Positions 8,485 to 18,355 of a stretch of DNA of 33,453 nucleotides are shown here, piece after piece. Source of the stretch: Allorhizocola rhizosphaerae. GTDB lineage: Bacteria > Actinomycetota > Actinomycetes > Mycobacteriales > Micromonosporaceae. The stretch spans positions 1-33,453 of the forward strand of contig NZ_QJUG01000083.1 in NCBI RefSeq assembly GCF_003426775.1, given 5' to 3'. The notes beneath the pieces were generated by a model. That model was not told the DNA's origin and ran no database searches. It was given only the letters and a program-made list of their open reading frames with translations. Position numbers and translations under genes: made by a program. Position 1 is the stretch's first letter. Every line of letters begins with the position of its first letter.

Positions 8485-9687
8485 TTGACAACGTCCCTCT
8501 GTGCCGCGAGCCGCGAGGGCAGTCCCCACAGCTCGACAAATCCGCGCGCCAGCGACTGGTCGAACCGGTCGCCCTCGTCATAGGTCGCCAGGTCGAAGTT
8601 GTACAGCGACTCCTCCGAGCGCCGGCCCGTCACCACGGCCCGGCCCGTCACCACGGCCCGGCCCGCGTGCAGGGTCATGCGGATCTCGCCGGACACATGC
8701 CGCTGTGTCTCGTCGAGGAACGCGTCGAGCGCCCGCTTCAGCGGCGAGAACCACAGCCCGTCGTAGACGAGCTCGCCCCACCGCTGATCGACCGACCGCT
8801 TGAACCGGGCCACATCGCGCTCCACGGTCACATTCTCCAGCTCCTGGTGCGCGGTGATGAGCGCGATCGCCCCCGGCGCCTCATACACCTCGCGGCTCTT
8901 GATGCCCACGAGCCGGTCTTCCACCATGTCGATGCGGCCGACACCCTGCGCACCCGCGCGCCGGTTGAGCTCGGCGATGGCCTGCAGCGGCGTCACGGTC
9001 TCGCCGTCGATCGCCACGGGCACACCCTGGTCGAACGTGATCACGACCTCGTCCGGGTCTCTCGGGGAAGCGGGGTCGGCCGTGTACGCATAAATGTCCT
9101 CGATCGGCCCGTTCCAGATGTCCTCCAGGAACCCGGTTTCCACGGCTCTTCCGAAAAGATTTTGATCTATCGAGTACGGCGACCGGTGCGACACATCGAT
9201 CGGCAGGTTCTTCGCTTCGGCGTATTCGATGGCCCTGTCGCGCGTCCACGCGTAATCCCGGGCCGGCGCGATCACCTTCAGGTGCGGGGCGAGCGAGCCG
9301 ATGCCGACCTCGAACCGCACCTGGTCGTTGCCCTTGCCGGTGCAGCCGTGTGACACGATCGTGCCGCCGTGCTTGGCAGCCGCCGCCACCAGGTGCTTGA
9401 CGATCAGCGGCCGCGACAGCGCGCTCACCAGCGGATAGCGGTCCATGTACAACGCGTTCGCGCGCACGGCCGGAAGGCAGTAAACGGCGGCGAACTCGTC
9501 GCGCGCGTCGACCAGCTCGGCCTCGACCGCGCCGCACGCGAGCGCCCGCTTGCGGATGGCCTCCATGTCCTCGCCGCCCTGACCGACGTCGACGGCGACG
9601 GCGATCACCTCCGCACCGGTCGTCTCGGCGAGGTACGGGATGGCGACGGAGGTGTCCAACCCGCCCGAGTAGGCGAGCACCGCCCGC

Positions 9688-9695
<8 letters not shown>
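8481..9695 (-). CDS. argG: Argininosuccinate synthase
   Basis: This ATP-dependent enzyme joins citrulline and aspartate. It is 404 residues, with the N-type PP-loop [10 protein letters not shown] at residues 7-16 and the conserved [15 protein letters not shown] block. Toward the C-terminus the peptide RAVVTG is repeated in tandem ([17 protein letters not shown]), where homologues normally have it once; this comes from an 18-bp direct duplication. The ATG at 9695 overlaps the end of argR by 8 bases (ATGAATGA). Confidence 0.98.
8624..8659. repeat. 18-bp tandem duplication inside argG
   Basis: Two identical 18-bp units (8624-8641 and 8642-8659) lie directly next to each other. A partial third unit follows, GGCCCG from 8660. 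The duplication is in frame and inserts six residues near the C-terminal end of ArgG. Confidence 0.9.
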
Positions 9696-12216
<2,521 letters not shown>

Positions 12217-12220
<4 letters not shown>

Positions 12221-12981
12221 GGCAGCACCGTCGTCCCTTCATCGAGTTTGATGGCCGCGTGGGGGACGCGACCGTCGACCACATGCGCGGTGGGCACACC
12301 GCGTTGCACCGCCGACAGGCACGCCTCGACCTTGGGCAGGATGCTCGGCTCCAGCGTCGGCATCAGCTCCTGCAGCCGCGCTGCGGTCACCCGCGACAGG
12401 AAGCTGTCGGTGTCGGGCCACTGCGCATAGAGCCCCGGCACATCGGTCAGGATCACCAGCCGCGTGGCCCCCAGCGCAATCGCCAGCGCCGCGGCAGCCG
12501 TGTCGGCATTCAAATTATGCGGTACCCCGAAGGCGTCCGGCGCGATCGTCGACACCACCGGCACGTGCCCGTCGGCGAGCAGCTTTTCCACCAGCGCCGG
12601 GTTGACGTTGCCCGCCTCGCCCACGAGCCCGATGTCGTGCGAGACCGGCACCGCCGTGATGAGATGACCGTCCTCACCGGACAGTCCGACCGCCGACCCG
12701 CCCTTGGCGTTGATCAGCCGCACCAGGTCCTTGCCGATGGACAGCAGGACCATCCGCACGATCTCCATGGTCTCGGGCGTGGTGACCCGCAAGCCCGCGT
12801 GGAACCGTGACTTGATCCCCACCCGTTCCAGCATGCTCGAAATCTGCGGACCACCGCCGTGCACCACGACCGGTCGCTTTCCTTCGCGCGCGAGCTGAGC
12901 GATGTCGGCCGCGAACGAAGCCTGCAACGCGGGCGACGTCATCGCATGCCCACCGTACTTAACCACCACCACATCACTCAC
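12217..12981 (-). CDS. argB: Acetylglutamate kinase
   Basis: This enzyme phosphorylates N-acetylglutamate. It is 254 residues, with [10 protein letters not shown] at the N-terminus, [10 protein letters not shown], and [11 protein letters not shown]. It lacks the ~30-residue N-terminal helix found in the long arginine-inhibited hexameric kinases of many actinobacteria and resembles the short E. coli type. If so, feedback inhibition by arginine may be absent (inference from length). The GTG start at 12981 has a strong GGAAAGGGGG ribosome site just upstream. Confidence 0.96.
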
Positions 12982-13003
12982 ACCCCCACCCCCTTTCCGC
13001 GCC

Positions 13004-13058
13004 GATCATGAACTTACGTCCATGTTCGACGGCGTGTCGTGACGCCAACTTCATGATC
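13004..13058. repeat. Imperfect inverted repeat between argJ and argB
   Basis: The arms GATCATGAACTTACGTC (13004-13020) and TGACGCCAACTTCATGATC (13040-13058) pair, with two mismatches and one bulge. They fill most of the 93-bp gap, the only sizeable one inside the arg operon. The GATCATGAA-TT motif resembles dispersed intergenic repeats of actinomycete genomes (from memory, not searched). It could form a transcript hairpin. Confidence 0.6.
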
Positions 13059-13074
13059 AACCGAGACTGGGGTG

Positions 13075-14229
13075 TCATGACGAATAAGCCGAATTCTCGT
13101 GCACGTAATCGTGGGTCAGGTCATTGGTCCACACGGTGGCGTGGGCGTCACCGGCGTGCAGGTCGATGGTGATGGTGATCTCTGGCCCCGACAGATCCAC
13201 CTTGGACCGATCCTCCGCGGCTGCACCCGACCGGCACACCCACACCCCGTTCATCGCCACGTCGAGCATGTCCGCCTCGAACTCCGCATCGGTCGTGCCC
13301 ACCGCCGCGAGCACCCGGCCCCAGTTGGGGTCTTTGCCGAACAGTGCCGCCTTGAGCAGGTTGCTGCGCGCGACGGCCCGGCCCACCTCGACCGCCTCCT
13401 CCTCGGTGAGCGCGTGCACGACCTCGATCGCGATCCGCTTGGTGTGCCCCTCGGCGTCGGCGAGCAACTGCTGCGCCAGGTCGTGGCACGCCTGGGTGAC
13501 GGCGGCGGTCAGCTCCTCCTGCGTGGGCGACAGCCCGGACGCCCCGGAGGCCAGCAGCAGCACGGTGTCGTTGGTGGACATGCACCCGTCGGAGTCGAGC
13601 CGGTCGAACGTCAGCCGGGTCGCCTCGCGCAGCGCCTCGTCGAGCGCGTCGGCATCGGCCACGGCGTCCGTGGTCAGCACGCACAGCATGGTGGCCAATG
13701 CGGGGGCCAGCATGCCCGCGCCCTTGGCCATGCCGCCCACGGTCCAGCCGTCGCCCCGGACAACGGTCTTCTTGGGCCGGGTGTCGGTGGTCATGATGGC
13801 CTCGGCCGCGAGGTCGCCGCCCGCCTTGGACAGCGCCTTGACCGCACTGTCCACTCCCGACAGCAGCTTGGGCATGTCGAGGCGCACCCCGATCAGGCCG
13901 GTGGAGCAGACCGCGACCTGGCCTGCGCCCATGGCGCCGAGCTTGCCGGCGACGTGCTCGGCCGTGCGGTGGGTGTCTTGAAAGCCGGCCGGCCCGGTGC
14001 ACGCGTTTGCCCCGGCCGCGTTGAGCACGACCGCCTTCAGCGCGCGGCCCTTGAGCACCTGCTGACTCCACAGCACCGGGGCGGCCTTGACCCGGTTGGC
14101 CGTGAACACGCCCGCGGCCGTGGCGTCGGGACCGTCGTTGACCACCAGCGCGACGTCGGCCGTGCCGCTGGCCCGCATCCCCGCGGCCACGCCGGCCGCC
14201 CGAAAACCCTTGGGCGCCGTCACACTCAC
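13075..14229 (-). CDS. argJ: Glutamate N-acetyltransferase / amino-acid acetyltransferase
   Basis: This bifunctional enzyme recycles the acetyl group between acetylornithine and glutamate. It is 384 residues. The autocleavage site is in DSDGCMSTNDTVLLLASG, where the Thr of STNDT becomes the N-terminal nucleophile of the beta chain. Other ArgJ blocks are PKGFRAAGVAAG at the start, VCSTGLIGV, the MTTDTRPKK block and FGKDPNWGRVLAA. The GTG at 14229 overlaps the stop of a 24-codon ORF that is a diverged copy of this gene's own start. A GGGGTGG ribosome site precedes it. Confidence 0.97.
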   Translation of the reverse strand: MSVTAPKGFRAAGVAAGMRASGTADVALVVNDGPDATAAGVFTANRVKAAPVLWSQQVLKGRALKAVVLNAAGANACTGPAGFQDTHRTAEHVAGKLGAMGAGQVAVCSTGLIGVRLDMPKLLSGVDSAVKALSKAGGDLAAEAIMTTDTRPKKTVVRGDGWTVGGMAKGAGMLAPALATMLCVLTTDAVADADALDEALREATRLTFDRLDSDGCMSTNDTVLLLASGASGLSPTQEELTAAVTQACHDLAQQLLADAEGHTKRIAIEVVHALTEEEAVEVGRAVARSNLLKAALFGKDPNWGRVLAAVGTTDAEFEADMLDVAMNGVWVCRSGAAAEDRSKVDLSGPEITITIDLHAGDAHATVWTNDLTHDYVHENSAYSS

Positions 14230-14311
14230 GCGTCCACCCCTTCGCCACAACCGGCCGCGACCTCCGCGGTCCGAAATCCCTTTGGTGCCGTCACACTCAT
14301 GGAGCCACCCC
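14180..14311. repeat. Diverged tandem duplication of the argJ 5' end
   Basis: Two 61-bp copies, 14180-14240 (real argJ start) and 14251-14311, have a period of 71 bp. Both contain GGGGTGG, four bases, then (A/G)TGAGTGTGACGGC. In the first 50 coding bases I count 12 differences, and most are at third codon positions. Confidence 0.85.
14226..14300 (-). CDS. 24-codon ORF duplicating the ArgJ N-terminus
   Basis: It encodes a 24-residue peptide beginning MSVTAPKGFRTAEVAAG, almost the same as ArgJ residues 1-17 (MSVTAPKGFRAAGVAAG), then CGEGVDA and stop. Its ATG overlaps the argC stop (ATGA) and its TGA overlaps the argJ GTG (GTGA). Ribosomes could therefore pass from argC through this ORF to argJ. 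It has its own GGGGTGG ribosome site. It is either a remnant of a partial duplication or a coupling/leader peptide. No independent function is known. Confidence 0.6.
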   Translation of the reverse strand: MSVTAPKGFRTAEVAAGCGEGVDA

Positions 14312-15307
14312 GAAGGCAGAAAGGCCGGAGGTCTCCGGCAGCCCGAACATGAGGTTGGCGCACTGGACCGCCTGGCCTGCCGCGCCCTTGCCGAGGTTGT
14401 CGATCGCGCTCACCACGATGATCCGGCCGCTGTCGACGTCGACGGCCGCCTGCAGGTGAGCGCTGTTGGAGCCGAGCGTCGCCGCCGTGTGCGGCCACTG
14501 CCCCTCGGGCAGCACGTGCACGAACGGCTCGTCACCATACGCATCGACCAGCACCTCGCGCACCACACCCGCCGTGATGTCACAGCTGGTCGGAATCGCG
14601 GTGACGGTGGCGAGAATGCCGCGCGGCATCGGGGCCAACACCGGGGTGAAGGACATGGTCTTGGCGCCGGTCGCCTGTTTGATCTCGGGCACGTGCTGGT
14701 GCTGCCCCACCTTGTAGGGCGACAGGTCGCCCATGACCTCGCTGCCGAGCAGGTGCGCCTTGGGCGACTTGCCCGCGCCCGACGTGCCGGACGCCGCGAC
14801 CACGACCACGTCTTCGGGCTGGGCGAGCCCGGACATCAGGAGCGGCGCCAGCGCGAGGGTGGTCGCCACGGCGTAGCAGCCGGTCGCCGCGACCCGGGCG
14901 GAGCCCGCGATGCGGCGACGCTGGCCGGGCAGCTCGGGCAGCCCGTAGGTCCACGTGCCGGCGTGATCGCCGCCGTAGTGGCGCTGCCAGAGCTCGGCGT
15001 CGCGCAGCCGGAAGTCGGCCCCGAGGTCGACGACCTTGGGTCCGTCGATCTGCGCGGCGAGCGCCGCCGACTCGCCGTGCGGCAGCGCGACGAACACCAA
15101 ATCGGCCTCGGCGACAGCATCGGCCGTGGTGGCCGATAGGGTCAGGTCGAGGCCCACGAGATGGGGGTGGACGCGGGATAGGGGCTGACCCGCCTGCGAG
15201 TGGGCCGTGGCGCAGACGAGCTCGAACTCGGAATGGCCGGCGATCAGTCGCAGCAGCTCGCCGCCGGCATAGCCGCTGGCGCCCGCCACTGCTACCTGGA
15301 TGCCCAT
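14297..15307 (-). CDS. argC: N-acetyl-gamma-glutamyl-phosphate reductase
   Basis: This NADPH-dependent reductase makes N-acetylglutamate semialdehyde. It is 336 residues, with the N-terminal nucleotide-binding motif VAVAGASGYAGGELLRL, the catalytic cysteine in ATGCYAVATTLAL, and later GTSGAGKSPK and HQHVPEI. The ATG at 15307 has a clear GGAGGA ribosome site 4 bases upstream. The frame stays open for 157 more codons, but that stretch contains the ARG box and promoter and shows no ArgC similarity. It is the first gene of the arg operon. Confidence 0.97.
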   Translation of the reverse strand: MGIQVAVAGASGYAGGELLRLIAGHSEFELVCATAHSQAGQPLSRVHPHLVGLDLTLSATTADAVAEADLVFVALPHGESAALAAQIDGPKVVDLGADFRLRDAELWQRHYGGDHAGTWTYGLPELPGQRRRIAGSARVAATGCYAVATTLALAPLLMSGLAQPEDVVVVAASGTSGAGKSPKAHLLGSEVMGDLSPYKVGQHQHVPEIKQATGAKTMSFTPVLAPMPRGILATVTAIPTSCDITAGVVREVLVDAYGDEPFVHVLPEGQWPHTAATLGSNSAHLQAAVDVDSGRIIVVSAIDNLGKGAAGQAVQCANLMFGLPETSGLSAFGVAP

Positions 15308-15340
15308 ACTGTCCTCCGCATAGTCATTCGCTCCGTGGTA

Positions 15341-15369
15341 AGCATACGGACCAGTGCATGACCATGCAA
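15341..15369 (-). promoter_or_regulatory. argC operon promoter
   Basis: On the minus strand there is TTGCAT (15364-15369), a 17-bp spacer and TATGCT (15341-15346). The predicted transcript start is near 15334, giving a leader of about 27 bases. The -35 lies within the ARG box, as expected for ArgR repression. Confidence 0.7.
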
Positions 15370-15370
15370 C
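15353..15370. promoter_or_regulatory. ARG box (ArgR operator)
   Basis: The core TGCATGGTCATGCA (minus strand, 15355-15368) is a palindrome with 6-bp arms and a 2-bp spacer. It fits the Streptomyces ARG-box pattern TGCATR-WW-YATGCA apart from G in the spacer. Its centre is about 54 bases before the argC ATG and overlaps the -35 element. Confidence 0.8.
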
Positions 15371-15374
15371 GACA

Positions 15375-15518
15375 TTAGCCGGCGTTGTGAGCCGCATCGC
15401 CCGATAGGTCGATACGGCGACGATCATGGTCGTCGTCATCGTGGGGTCCAGCCGACGGGTCTGCGTTGCTTCGTGGCCGCGGGCGTCTCGCCTCGGCCGC
15501 CCGCCGTCGTCGGGCCAT
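15375..15518 (-). CDS. Possible small basic/acidic protein, unknown
   Basis: This ORF of 47 codons has a very good ribosome site (GGGAGG, 4 bases before ATG 15518). The peptide is Arg-rich at first (MARRRRAAEARRPRPR) and later has a HDDDDHD cluster. It ends just upstream of the argC promoter. I recognise no family, and compositional bias makes chance possible. Confidence 0.3.
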   Translation of the reverse strand: MARRRRAAEARRPRPRSNADPSAGPHDDDDHDRRRIDLSGDAAHNAG

Positions 15519-15732
15519 GGAACCTCCCGTCGCCTCCTCTCGCGCCCGCCTGACCGCCTGGCACTCGCCTCCCGCGAGGCGGCCACGGCGGGCGCATCGC
15601 CGATCGTGACCCGCGGAAGGCAGGGGTCGCCAGCGGCCGAGCCCGACGGCGCGGCGACGGGCGCACGCGTGGCGATGGCGTTCAACACCACCTTCGCCCC
15701 CACAATCACCTCCGACGCACGGCTCGACGTGC
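15519..15732. other. Unassigned GC-rich stretch upstream of argC
   Basis: No convincing gene is seen. A minus-strand frame beginning MSTSSRASEVIVGAKVVLNA (ATG at 15736) overlaps the end of the next ORF by an ATGA and has high-GC third positions for some 60 codons. It then runs without a stop into the argC frame, so it cannot end as a separate protein. It may be the decayed 5' part of a lost gene. Confidence 0.4.
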
Positions 15733-15927
15733 TCATCGCCACCGACCCACCCCGGCGCGAAACAAACACTGTCCACATTGGTCAGTCGCGTCGGGACGCG
15801 CCCACGCGATGTCGGCGAGGCTCAAACATGCCGCGCACTTGAGGCGTTTCAATTGCTCCACATGCGGGTAGAGGAGCAGATTGGCGGCGGAGGGGCGAGC
15901 ACGCTCGTCTTCGGCGGGCCCCATCAA
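15733..15927 (-). CDS. Possible small cysteine-rich protein, unknown
   Basis: This is a 64-codon ORF with two CxxC pairs (KCAACLS and QCGQCLF) about 19 residues apart, a spacing compatible with a zinc ribbon or rubredoxin-like knuckle. ATG ATG at 15927 lacks a clear ribosome site. It matches no family I recognise, and the neighbouring intergenic DNA is less GC-rich than genes. It is real only if homologues exist. Confidence 0.3.
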   Translation of the reverse strand: MMGPAEDERARPSAANLLLYPHVEQLKRLKCAACLSLADIAWARPDATDQCGQCLFRAGVGRWR

Positions 15928-16149
15928 ACGACTGATCAGCGCGCTAGACTTACCGAGGGAATAGATGTTTGTCGATCTTCAGGTGGCGGGATGGGGGACC
16001 CGATCCGCTGAGTTAGTTGGCGTGAATCGGCATTCATGTAGGGCACATCACCAATGTGGGGCTAAGCTCAAATCGACAGCAACTGCGCCGTACCGCCAGC
16101 GGCGTGCCATTTTCAGCGCACGGGGAATGGTCGTGACTGGGGGATCGTA
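15928..16149 (+). promoter_or_regulatory. Upstream region of the LuxR-type regulator
   Basis: The region is less GC-rich than surrounding genes and holds no gene. It includes the palindrome at 16023-16036 and a possible promoter TTGGCG (16018-16023), 16 bp, TAGGGC. A GGGGGA ribosome site precedes GTG 16150. Confidence 0.4.
16023..16036. promoter_or_regulatory. Palindrome TGAAT-N4-ATTCA before the regulator gene
   Basis: This perfect 5-bp-arm palindrome (TGAATCGGCATTCA) lies about 114 bases before the regulator start, within a possible promoter. It resembles the E. coli half-site arrangement of ARG boxes but has a GC-rich centre. It could be an autoregulatory site. Confidence 0.35.
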
Positions 16150-16755
16150 GTGATCAGAGTCCTTATTGGACAGAAAGGCAGGCTGCTGCGTGGGGCGATT
16201 GCGACCGTGCTGTCGCGGACGCCGGAGATGAGAGTCGTAGCCGAACTGTCGCACGGTGACAGGGTGGCAAGTGCCGTGCAGCGCGAGGCGGTCGACATCG
16301 CCGTCCTCGATTCGAGGATACCCTGTTCCATCTTATTAACCGATTTATGCGAGAAGCTCATTCCACAATGCGCGGTTCTTCTCCTGAGCGACCCGGAATC
16401 CACCGACAGGCTGTGTTTCAGCCTTGCGAGGTTGGCTCCCCGGGTCGGTTTTATTGCCACCGAATCGTCGCCCGACGTGCTCATCGACAGCGTGCTGCGG
16501 GCTGCTCGGGGCGAGGTGGTCATCGACACCAAACTGGCGTTGTCGGTGATGATCGCCAATCAGAACCCACTGACCGAACGCGAGCGCGAGGTGCTCCGGC
16601 TTGCCGCCGAGGGGCTGCGCTCCACCGAGATCGCACAGCGGCTCTTCCTCAGTCCGGGGACGGTCCGGAACCACCTGTCACGGATCCTGACCAAGACGGA
16701 CTCGCGGACCCGGATCGCGGCGATCCGGGCGGCTCATGAGCGAGGCTGGATATGA
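16150..16755 (+). CDS. LuxR-family response regulator, RamR-like, atypical receiver
   Basis: This 201-residue regulator has a receiver-like domain (1-120) and a LuxR helix-turn-helix (141-195: LTEREREVLRLAAEGLRSTE, then a recognition helix SPGTVRNHLSRIL). Asp54 in AVLDSRIP is at the phosphorylation position. However, the acidic pair expected at residues 8-9 is Gln-Lys, and the conserved Lys near 104 is Thr, so ordinary aspartyl phosphorylation looks impaired. No histidine kinase is nearby. By position and type it is the counterpart of RamR, which activates the SapB ramCSAB operon in Streptomyces. Here it lies convergent to the transporter genes, and the two coding regions overlap by 107 bp. 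Confidence 0.88.
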   Translation: MIRVLIGQKGRLLRGAIATVLSRTPEMRVVAELSHGDRVASAVQREAVDIAVLDSRIPCSILLTDLCEKLIPQCAVLLLSDPESTDRLCFSLARLAPRVGFIATESSPDVLIDSVLRAARGEVVIDTKLALSVMIANQNPLTEREREVLRLAAEGLRSTEIAQRLFLSPGTVRNHLSRILTKTDSRTRIAAIRAAHERGWI

Positions 16756-18355
16756 GTTCACGATAGAGGGCGGAGCGCTCCAGCAACCCGGCATGGTCGC
16801 CGAGCTGGGCGCCCGCCCCATCGAGCACCAGGATCCGCTTGGCGCGCAGCGCGGAGCTCAACCGGTGCGCGATGACGATCAGCCCGCCGGGCCGGCGGGC
16901 GAAAGCCTGCTCCGCGACGGCTTCCGTGGCCGGATCGAGGTGGCACGTGGCCTCGTCGAGAATCACGATCGGCGCGGACGACAGGTAAGCCCGCGCGAGC
17001 GCGATCAACTGGCGCTGACCGGCCGACAGGCGCCCCGGCTCGACCACCGCGTCCAGCCCACCGAGCTCTTCGACGAGCGTGCCCGCCCCGACGGCCGCGG
17101 CCGCGGCATTCAATAAAGCGTCGTCCGCACCGGGACGCAGATAGGCGAGGTTCTCCCGCACGGTGGCCGAGAAGACGTACGCCTCCTGCGGAATGAGCAC
17201 CCGGTCGGCGACGACCACCTCACCCGACGACGGGTGGCGCAGCCCGCACAGGACCATCGCGAGGGTCGACTTGCCGATGCCGCTCGGGCCGATCACAGCG
17301 AGGTGCGCACCCTCGCCCACGGCCAGGCTCAGATCGCGGAACACCGGCTCGCTGTGCGGGCCGTAGGCGAAGGTCACGTGGCGCGCCTCCAACCGGGTGC
17401 CGGCCCCTTTGACCGCGGCCGGCGGTGTGACGCGCTGCTCCAGCAGCCGGCCCAGGGTCACCGTGTACCGCAGGCCCGCGCCGCCGAGCCCGCCCATGAG
17501 CTTGCGCATCGCCGGCTGGAGTCCAAACAGGACATACGTCAGCCCGCCGAGCACCTCGCCCGGGGTCAGGCCCCGGCCGGTGAGCCACGGGACCGCCATG
17601 AGCAACGCGATGAGCGGGAGCCAACCGCCGACCGCGAAGCACAGCGTGCGCACGACGGCGGTCCACGACAGCGCGCGCTCGGCGGCCGCCTGGTCTTCGA
17701 TCGGCCCGGCCACCATCGCGGCGGCATGACCCGACGCACCGCACGCGATGGCGTCGCGCGCCCCGGCCACCACCGTCGACGCGGTCGCCGCGAGCCGCTC
17801 CTCGGCCAGTACGGCCGCACGCTGCCGCCGGGCCGAAAGACCAAGCGAGGCAACGAATCCGGCCACGCCCAGCAGGAACGGCGGGCCGACGAACAGCATC
17901 ACCCACGGCGACAACGCGAGCAGCCCGAGCAGCACGCCCACCACGCCGACCACGAAATCGCGGGTGACCATGAGCAGTCCCGCGAAGCTGTCCCGGACGA
18001 TCTCGACCTGGCGGGTCAGCCGGGCCACCGCGCCGTCGTCGGCCTGCCCGTCCAGGGCCCGCGCGAGCGAGGACCCGACCACCCGGCGCACCAGCTCGTC
18101 GCGCATGGGCTCGACCATCTCGCCCAGCCCGCGCAGCACCTGCCGGGCGCCGACCGCGCTGCACAGGCTGACCGGGATGATCGCGGCCAGCCACGCCAAC
18201 CCGACCAGCGACCGCCCCGCGAGGAAATGGTCCACCGAGCGGGCCACCGCCACGCCGAGCATCGCCGCGGGCAGCGCCTCCGGCAGCGACCACAGCAAGA
18301 AGCGCAGCACCGCCCCGCGCCGCAGGTGCAAGACACCGAAGGCAATCGGAGTCAT
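16649..18355 (-). CDS. ABC exporter subunit (RamB-like), class III lanthipeptide export
   Basis: This 568-residue fused membrane/ATPase protein has five or six hydrophobic segments in residues 1-310 and an ATPase domain after that. Walker A is IGPSGIGKS (356-363 for GPSGIGKS), the signature is LSAGQ (443-447, Ala for Gly), Walker B is VILDEAT with the catalytic Glu468, and the switch His is at about 497. The start ATG at 18355 forms an ATGA with the upstream ABC gene, implying a heterodimer. The last ~35 residues are a Gly/Ser/Pro-rich tail encoded opposite the end of the regulator gene, probably a read-on beyond an ancestral stop. Predicted role: export of the modified peptide. Confidence 0.88.
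   Translation of the reverse strand: MTPIAFGVLHLRRGAVLRFLLWSLPEALPAAMLGVAVARSVDHFLAGRSLVGLAWLAAIIPVSLCSAVGARQVLRGLGEMVEPMRDELVRRVVGSSLARALDGQADDGAVARLTRQVEIVRDSFAGLLMVTRDFVVGVVGVLLGLLALSPWVMLFVGPPFLLGVAGFVASLGLSARRQRAAVLAEERLAATASTVVAGARDAIACGASGHAAAMVAGPIEDQAAAERALSWTAVVRTLCFAVGGWLPLIALLMAVPWLTGRGLTPGEVLGGLTYVLFGLQPAMRKLMGGLGGAGLRYTVTLGRLLEQRVTPPAAVKGAGTRLEARHVTFAYGPHSEPVFRDLSLAVGEGAHLAVIGPSGIGKSTLAMVLCGLRHPSSGEVVVADRVLIPQEAYVFSATVRENLAYLRPGADDALLNAAAAAVGAGTLVEELGGLDAVVEPGRLSAGQRQLIALARAYLSSAPIVILDEATCHLDPATEAVAEQAFARRPGGLIVIAHRLSSALRAKRILVLDGAGAQLGDHAGLLERSALYRELISSLAHEPPGSPRSGSASPSWSGSVTGGSGPSPD

Noticed and set aside
14297-15778. An open frame extending ArgC by 157 codons at the N-terminus
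   Set aside because: The extra sequence contains the ARG box, promoter and a strong ribosome site for ATG 15307, and has no ArgC similarity.
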